From Baffinella frigidus (Eukaryota; Cryptophyceae; Cryptomonadales; Baffinellaceae), in NCBI GenBank assembly GCA_026770585.1, contig MU646610.1, positions 103,715 through 113,964 on the forward strand: a DNA stretch of 10,250 bases, given 5' to 3'. Made by a program: the position numbers and the translations under genes. A model generated the notes under the pieces. The model was given only the letters and a program-made list of their open reading frames with translations. It did not search any database and was not told the origin of the DNA. Below are positions 6,501 through 10,250 of this stretch, piece after piece (position 1 is the stretch's first letter; every line of letters starts with the position of its first letter).

Positions 6501-6656
6501 AGGAGAAGCAGTAGGCTGGGGAGTGCACTCTCCACTCGAGTCGCCGCTCCCGAGCATGGCCATCGCGGAGGGGGAGGGGCTCCCAGCCGTGTCGGAGGAG
6601 GAGAAGGACATGTGGTCGCTGGACGCCGACAGCGGCCCACACGGGAACACCTGCAT
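3535..6656 (-). CDS. p300/CBP-type (KAT11) histone acetyltransferase, divergent, four exons
   Basis: Spliced gene, join of complement(6336..6656, 5874..6251, 4723..5679, 3535..4476); all junctions are phase 0 and the product is about 865 residues. p300/CBP enzymes acetylate histones and other nuclear proteins as transcriptional co-activators. The KAT11 domain spans about residues 436-735: DGVD (489-492), FGMFVHEFG (496-504, compare FGMHVQEYG in p300), IDSV (520-523), then SYLRYIRAQ joined across intron 3 to GFTHLHLRVPPPS, matching the p300 block around GYTTGHIWACPPS with no gap. QWF (589-591), FFVAEL and the final helices follow. Residues 317-341 hold a basic NLS-like stretch (PAKRSR, PKKTKVK) and a VKTE sumoylation motif; a second motif, VKVE, is at 753-756. 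The tail has a five-Gln run and an acidic-aromatic end (DDTDLFADSFF). Helical segments at 79-142 and 248-300 resemble RST modules. No bromodomain, PHD, TAZ or ZZ is visible. The start is the first in-frame ATG of exon 1; the frame is open upstream, so a further 5' exon is possible. The p300 comparison is from memory. Confidence 0.83.
4477..4722 (-). other. Intron 3 of the acetyltransferase gene (246 bp), filled with telomere-like repeats
   Basis: Minus-strand donor GCGCAG|GTCAAC and acceptor CTTCACCAG|GGCTTC. Joining is phase 0 and restores an ungapped alignment across the p300 region YLEYVKKL-GYTTGHIW, the strongest evidence for the intron. Most of the intron is degenerate heptamer-like repeat sequence (plus-strand GGGTTTAGGG, GGGTGTAGAGTGTAGA and relatives). 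Confidence 0.85.
4485..4650. repeat. Degenerate GGGTGTA / TTTAGGG-like minisatellite inside intron 3
   Basis: Plus-strand units such as GGGTTTAGGG, GGTGTAGGGTGTAG, AGTGTAGAGTGG and GATTGTAGATTGTAG follow one another with variable length. They resemble the array at the right end of the window (10117-10250) and are variants of the TTTAGGG heptamer. Position is confined to the intron, so the coding frame is untouched. Confidence 0.8.
5680..5873 (-). other. Intron 2 of the acetyltransferase gene (194 bp)
   Basis: Minus-strand donor AGACAG|GTCAGC and acceptor GATTCCGCAG|TATGGA. Joining gives EATRRQ-YGRFPG in phase 0, and the downstream exon is then open from its first base. The intron contains a 14-bp inverted repeat, AACGACATTCCAGG (5802-5815) against ATGTCGTTGGAG-type sequence (5819-5830), that could fold. 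Both donor and acceptor are acceptable but not perfect consensus sites. Confidence 0.7.
6252..6335 (-). other. Intron 1 of the acetyltransferase gene (84 bp)
   Basis: On the minus strand the donor reads TTCAAG|GTAAGA and the acceptor reads GTGTGCAG|GATCAC. Splicing joins ...CYSCFK to DHKFTPGDF in phase 0 and makes one continuous helical segment. Without splicing the frame runs to a stop at 6273. Confidence 0.75.
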
Positions 6657-6706
6657 GCTTTCCAAGTCTCCGTCTGACAAGATCCTGAATCCCACAAACG
6701 GCCCCC

Positions 6707-6790
6707 TTTTAAAAGGATTTTTTTTTGGATGCCAACGCAAGACCTCAACTGTTCAGGGACGCTGTCGTGGAATATATTATATTTTTTTCG
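6707..6790 (-). promoter_or_regulatory. Possible core promoter (TATA-like) of the acetyltransferase gene
   Basis: Upstream of the chosen ATG there is a TTTTAAAAGG motif at about 6707-6716 and a more AT-rich tract (AATATATTATA on the plus strand) at 6771-6781, in otherwise balanced DNA. Distance from the first motif to the ATG (about 50 bp) would fit a short leader. This is inference from composition only; the start site could equally lie further upstream with an extra exon. Confidence 0.2.
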
Positions 6791-7354
6791 TGTTGAGGAA
6801 GATGGGTTTCACCACACGTCCGGATCTCACGACCAAGCCAGCCTCCTTCCCCTGCGGCCTGGCCCGAAGAATAATAGATTTTTAAAAGTCCATGCGAACA
6901 TGATCATGTTCAGCTAAGGGGGGCACAAGATTCAACGAGACCATACGGAAACCTCAAAGGAAGACGAGGGGATGTGTGGAACACTCATCGTCCGCCGCGA
7001 AGCGGACATGGGAACACACTATCCGGGAAAAAGGTGTGCGTATTTCCCCGTCGCGTCCAGATCCACGGTCGAAATATCCAAATCTGTTTTCCCTATCAGA
7101 TATGATATCGCGCCTTGTTATCTTGAAGGGGGGCCGCCGGTTTTCTATGTGCCTGATTTGGACGCGTCTCCTCGATGGGTCGGAATTGCGCATGCTGACC
7201 TGATGCTGACTCCCGTATCCCCACCTTACAACTCAAAAGAGGGGGGGAAGAGGGTTCCAAGGGAAACTGTGTCGCGTCCCAGATATCACCCCCGTGGTCG
7301 TAATTTCGAGCAGCGATCTCGGACCCCCCCGTTTGTCATGAAACGCCGCACGTT
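6740..7354. other. Upstream flank, no supported gene
   Basis: Lower-GC sequence. It contains a 16-bp perfect palindrome GAACATGATCATGTTC (6896-6911). An ATG-started open frame (6972-7571, plus) has no recognised domain and its last third is translated from TCTCGAGA repeats and a Pal-1 arm, so I do not call it a gene. An exon in 6972-7250 cannot be excluded. Confidence 0.4.
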
Positions 7355-7503
7355 TAGTGTTGCGTCTCGAAGAATTCTTCGAGACTCGAGAAGTGGATAT
7401 GCGACCTCGAGAAGCGAGGTTCGAGACTCGAGAAATCTCGAGATCTCGAGAAATTGTTCGAGAAACGAGAAGTTTCGAGAAATGCCTCTCCCCGTACGGC
7501 AAG

Positions 7504-7554
7504 GGCCCTATGGTGGTCCTAGGGGGGGGCTTTCTTATGAGCGAGGTACCCCTG
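7504..7554 (+). repeat. Pal-1 right half
   Basis: GGCCCTATGGTGGTCCTAGG, a G tract, then TTTCTTATGAGCGAGGTACC and CCTG, followed by TA. The left half is absent. Confidence 0.75.
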
Positions 7555-7593
7555 TATGGCACAGATCCTAGCGAGATTCATTCTCTCTCTCTA

Positions 7594-7711
7594 CATGGGT
7601 ACCTCTCTTCTAAGAACCCCCCCCCCCTAGGACCACCGTAGGGTCCTAGTAGACATAGACCTACTGTGGTGTCCTAGCAGGAGGCGCTTTCTTATGAGCG
7701 AGGTCACCCAG
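7594..7711 (-). mobile_element. Pal-1 copy, full length (118 bp), diverged
   Basis: The left arm CATGGGTACCTCTCTTCTAA is altered at several bases; the core and right arm TTTCTTATGAGCGAGGT are clear. The right end reads CACCCAG, then TA. Confidence 0.72.
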
Positions 7712-7773
7712 TACCGGTACCTTTCTTGTGATCGAGGTAACCCAGTACCTCTCTTATGAGCGAGGTACCTCTG
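7687..7773 (+). repeat. Pal-1 right arm in three tandem copies
   Basis: TTTCTTATGAGCGAGGTCAC, TTTCTTGTGATCGAGGTAAC and CTCTTATGAGCGAGGTACCT occur in a row, each ending near CAGTAC or CTGTAC. Only the first belongs to a complete element. Confidence 0.75.
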
Positions 7774-7932
7774 TACATGTACGGCATCAAAAAGAAGCAG
7801 GTCCACGCAAGCACCACGCAACCTCCTCCATACCCTCCTCGATCCCCTCCATGGAAGCAGAGCCGCCGCTCATCGCGGATCCTTCACGAGATCCAAAAAA
7901 AAGTCGAAAGTTCAAAAGTCACTTTTTTTTCG

Positions 7933-7972
7933 GACGGGCCCGCCTCGGGACTGACGGGCCCGCCTCAGGACT
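7933..7972 (+). repeat. 20-bp tandem duplication
   Basis: GACGGGCCCGCCTCGGGACT followed directly by a copy with one change (G to A). It shares GGGCCCGCCTCAGG with the loop side of the 1961-2042 hairpin. Confidence 0.8.
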
Positions 7973-8129
7973 GGTGTTGCAGTGCACATGCAGACGTACC
8001 TTGTCGTTTTCTCTCTCTCTCTCTTCTCTGGAATCCATTTCTCGAGAAGTGAGGTTCGAGACTCGAGAAGTTATTTCTCGAGAAACGAGGCTCGAGACTC
8101 GAGACAAAACGCTTCGAGACGCAACACTA

Positions 8130-8790
8130 CGCACGTTCGTCTTTTGGGGGGGAGAATGTCACGATCCATGATAAATCCCATGCATGCAGAGTCGCGAGTC
8201 CTGGGGTCGCAAAATGTTTGCGACTCAAAACAAGGGGTACGTAATTCCCCTTGCACCAAAGTTAGAAAGGACCTTGGTCAAAATCTGCAGTCCTTTCTAC
8301 GGAAGGGCGTGTCGTTGGCATATGTTGGGAGCATTTAAAACCTCAAGGACCTAAAGGATCCCATGAGCTCACTTGGGTTCGGTGCGTGTAAGTGAGCATG
8401 AGAGCGATGTCGCATACCTTCACCCAGACCTAAAGGACCTAAAGGACCCACCCCAACAGAACCACCCACTGTCCCCTCTTTGATCTTCACGAGCCTCTGC
8501 ACCGGAGAGCTAAATGCGATCCGAAAGCAAAAATGCTTTCTCTGCAGATCCTGAGACCCCGCTACAAGCGAGAGAGAACTTACCTTCATTAGTCAACCAT
8601 TGAGGCTCATCACCTGTCCGACCAAGGCTCGCAGATCCTTTCTACGGAAGGGCGTGTCGTTGGGCCATGCTGGGTCAAATTAAAACCTAAAAGACCTACA
8701 GAATCTCGTGGCGTGGCGTAGTTAGCTCGTTCTAGTGGAAGAGATGTTCTTTCTCCACCCACCCTCTGGATGGTTCTGGGCTGCTAGCTA
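8130..8790. repeat. Gene-free stretch with diverged copies of repeat R
   Basis: A 28-bp identical block (TCCTTTCTACGGAAGGGCGT...) occurs at 8291-8318 and 8636-8663, each followed by related sequence ending near CCTAAAGGACC or CCTAAAAGACC. A third, weaker match to R is at 8518-8553. A stem (GCTCACTT 8367-8374 with AAGTGAGC 8390-8397) is also present. No open frame here shows a known domain. Confidence 0.6.
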
Positions 8791-8896
8791 CAGGGGTACC
8801 TCGCTCATAAGAAAACGCACCCCCCCTGGGACCCTACAGTAGGGCCCTATGGGGGTCCCTAGGGGGAAGCGTTTGCTTATGAGCGAGGTACCCCTG
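8791..8896 (+). mobile_element. Pal-1 copy with shortened core (106 bp)
   Basis: Both arms are intact; the core lacks the CCTATGCCTA segment and reads CTACAGTAGGGCCCTATGGG. TA flanks both sides (8789-8790 and 8897-8898). Confidence 0.85.
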
Positions 8897-9193
8897 TAGA
8901 GCCCTCACGTCTCGTCCCACCTGTCCACCAGGAGTACAGCGGTCGTGTTTAACAATTTAGTAGACCTTGTGCCCCCCCCGCGTACGAGCCACGTACGAGC
9001 GTTCGTACGAGTTTTCGTACGAGTCTTTAGCTCCGTTCTGCCGCGATCTTCTGTACAGGGGGGGCTTAATGTGATCCGAAAGGAAGCATGGCTTTTCTAC
9101 AGAACCAGTTCCGGTGTCCGCCTATGTTGGGAGCTCGCAGAACCTAAAGGACCCAAACATTATCTCATCGTACATACCCGGTACACGTCTCGG
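8897..9193. repeat. CGTACGAG repeats and an R copy
   Basis: Four spaced CGTACGAG motifs lie at 8981-9022. An R copy (9072-9153, GGAAGCATGGCTTTTCTACA, then CCTATGTTGGGAGCTCG) follows. The overlapping open frame (8945-9205) is a translation of these repeats. Confidence 0.7.
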
Positions 9194-9357
9194 TTAAGGG
9201 TTTAGGGTTTAGGGTTTAGGGTTTAGGGTTTAGGGTTTAGGGTTTAGGGTTTAGGGTTTAGGGTTTAAGGTTTAGGGTTTAGGGTTTAGGGTTTAGAGTT
9301 CAGGTTTCAGGGTTCAGGGTTCAGGGTTTAGGGTTTAAGGTCTAGGGTTCAGGGTTT
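9194..9357 (+). repeat. Interstitial telomere-type (TTTAGGG)n array
   Basis: About fourteen near-perfect TTTAGGG units up to about 9295, then degenerate units (TTCAGGG, TCTAGGG, TTTAAGG) to about 9357. The heptamer is the plant-type telomere repeat, also used by several algal and protist lineages. Ordinary repeat-rich sequence continues on both sides, so this is not a chromosome end here. Confidence 0.93.
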
Positions 9358-9779
9358 CTGAAGACCTCTTCTCTCTCGCAGGGGTCCATGATACGCCTCA
9401 TTTTCGGTGATCAGTAATCGGCCTTCGTTCGCCTCCCCCAACCCCTATGGGTAGTTCCGGGGAGCTCATTCGTAGATTGTGTCCGTCTCCTCAAGAGTGA
9501 GGCGGGTGTGGCCTTCGGTGTGAGTGTAACACAAAGCACCAAAGCACCAAAGGGGTTCTCGGGCTCGTGCCTGTGAGCTTCAGTCGGACAGGTGACGAGC
9601 CTCGGTCGGACACAGACAGGTGACGAGCCTCGGTGGTTGACTAATGAAGGCAACCCAGCACAGCCCATGGCACCTCTCGTACCCTCTGGTGAAGCTTGAC
9701 GCTGACGTACTTTCGTATTCGTTTCAATAAAGTTGTTGTCTCTCTCTCTCTCTTCTTAGTTGCCTTCGTTCGCCTCCTG
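9358..9779. repeat. Gene-free stretch with direct and inverted duplications
   Basis: ACAGGTGACGAGCCTCGGT is present at 9588-9606 and 9616-9634. The block 9597-9650 is the inverted, slightly longer counterpart of 8583-8630. CCTTCGTTCGCCTCC occurs at 9422-9436 and again near 9763-9777. A CT microsatellite lies at about 9739-9753. No domain is seen in the open frames. Confidence 0.65.
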
Positions 9780-9867
9780 CGAAAGGAAGCATGGCTTTTC
9801 TGCAGAACCAGTTCCGGTGTCCGCCTATGTTGGGAGCTCGAAGAACCTAAAGGACCTAAAGGATGCC
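9780..9867 (+). repeat. Dispersed repeat R, copy
   Basis: Differs from the copy at 9072-9153 by only about two bases over 75 bp (GAAAGGAAGCATGGCTTTTC, then GAACCAGTTCCGGTGTCCGC). It ends in tandem CCTAAAGGA units. No LTR or tail is visible, so the class is unknown. Confidence 0.82.
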
Positions 9868-9887
9868 ACTGGGATCCTATCAGGATA

Positions 9888-9985
9888 CAAAGGTACCTCG
9901 CTCATAAGAAACTGCCCCCCCCCCTAGGACCACCATAGGTTCCAAGGCATAGGCCTACTGTAGCGTCCTGGGGGGGCGCATTTTC
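9888..9985 (-). repeat. Pal-1 copy, right arm truncated
   Basis: The left arm CAAAGGTACCTCGCTCATAA follows TA. The core is complete, and the right G tract leads to GCGCATTTTCG, where similarity is lost. A Pal-2-like core piece (GGGCCCTACGGTAGGGCGTG) follows at about 9999-10018. Confidence 0.72.
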
Positions 9986-10116
9986 GACGGCCATGCCTAG
10001 GGCCCTACGGTAGGGCGTGTGAGTAGACCGTTATCTACTCAAAACAACTTTGGAGTAAAATCGGTAACCAATACAACTGTGCAGAATCAGGCGGGGCCTT
10101 CTTTCGCACACGGGTG

Positions 10117-10250
10117 TAGGATAAAGGATAGGGTGAAGGGTGTAGGGTGAAGGGTGTAGGGTGTAGGGTGTAGGGTGTAGGGTGTAGGGTGTAGGGTGTG
10201 GGTGTAAGGTGTAGGGTGAAGGGTGCAGGGTGAAGGGTGAAGGGTGAAGG
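10117..10250 (+). repeat. GGGTGTA / GGGTGAA heptamer array running off the window
   Basis: Units GGGTGTA and GGGTGAA alternate, with a run of consecutive GGGTGTA near 10154-10198. It has the same period as the TTTAGGG array and the same motif as the intron 3 repeat. The right boundary is not in view. Confidence 0.9.

Larger units (their letters stand above)
7355..8129. mobile_element. Possible foldback element with TCTCGAGA-rich ends
   Basis: TAGTGTTGCGTCTCGAAG (7355-7372) is perfectly inverted at 8112-8129. Inside each end lies a block of about 100 bp rich in CTCGAGA palindromes: 7364-7484, including a 22-bp perfect palindrome at 7364-7385, and 8038-8110. A unit containing GGTTCGAGACTCGAGAA is repeated in direct orientation in both blocks. 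The interior holds Pal-1 sequences and no transposase. Confidence 0.55.

Noticed and set aside
6972-7571. A 199-codon plus-strand frame beginning with ATG
   Set aside because: The C-terminal part is translated from TCTCGAGA repeats and a Pal-1 arm, and the N-terminal part matches nothing I know. A short real exon within 6972-7250 is not excluded.
7420-8100. GGTTCGAGACTC resembling a tRNA B box, suggesting a tRNA or tRNA-derived SINE
   Set aside because: No A box or foldable cloverleaf at the right distance; the motif is part of the TCTCGAGA repeat unit.
9411-9668. An 85-codon minus-strand frame beginning with ATG
   Set aside because: It lies in duplicated repeat sequence with no domain, and codon use shows no sign of selection that I can see.

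Overview
This is eukaryotic nuclear DNA. One gene is interrupted by three GT-AG introns, there is an interstitial array of the TTTAGGG telomere heptamer, and nearly all the remaining DNA is short non-autonomous palindromic repeats. GC-rich coding sequence, small introns and the TTTAGGG repeat fit a unicellular alga or related protist (green, cryptophyte, haptophyte, chlorarachniophyte, dinoflagellate or chromerid). I cannot choose among these from the sequence, and I see no prokaryotic or organellar signature.

Layout. 1-3283: a repeat graveyard. About a dozen copies or fragments of a 117-bp palindromic element with TA flanks (local label Pal-1) are mixed with four copies of a second palindromic element of about 104 bp (Pal-2), a 62-bp-arm hairpin (67-232), smaller hairpins and two copies of a dispersed repeat (R). 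3535-6656, minus strand: the only gene I can support, a divergent p300/CBP-type (KAT11) histone acetyltransferase. Four exons, joined at three phase-0 introns, give about 865 residues. 6740-7350: upstream flank without a recognisable gene. 7355-8129: a possible foldback element with TCTCGAGA-rich ends that has taken up Pal-1 copies. 8130-10250: more R copies, two Pal-1 copies, a TTTAGGG array (9194-9357) and a GGGTGTA-type array running off the window end.

Interpretation. The acetyltransferase domain is nearly full length, but two residues known to matter for p300 catalysis appear replaced (Trp to Arg, Tyr to Phe). The bromodomain, PHD, TAZ, ZZ and KIX modules of animal and plant relatives are not visible. 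Nested insertions and one filled-versus-empty site comparison support TA-targeted transposition of both palindromic families. No transposase is encoded here, so they would be mobilised in trans. Many short open frames in the repeats encode recurring peptides such as MSEVPLY and YRGTSLIRK; these are repeat translations, not genes.
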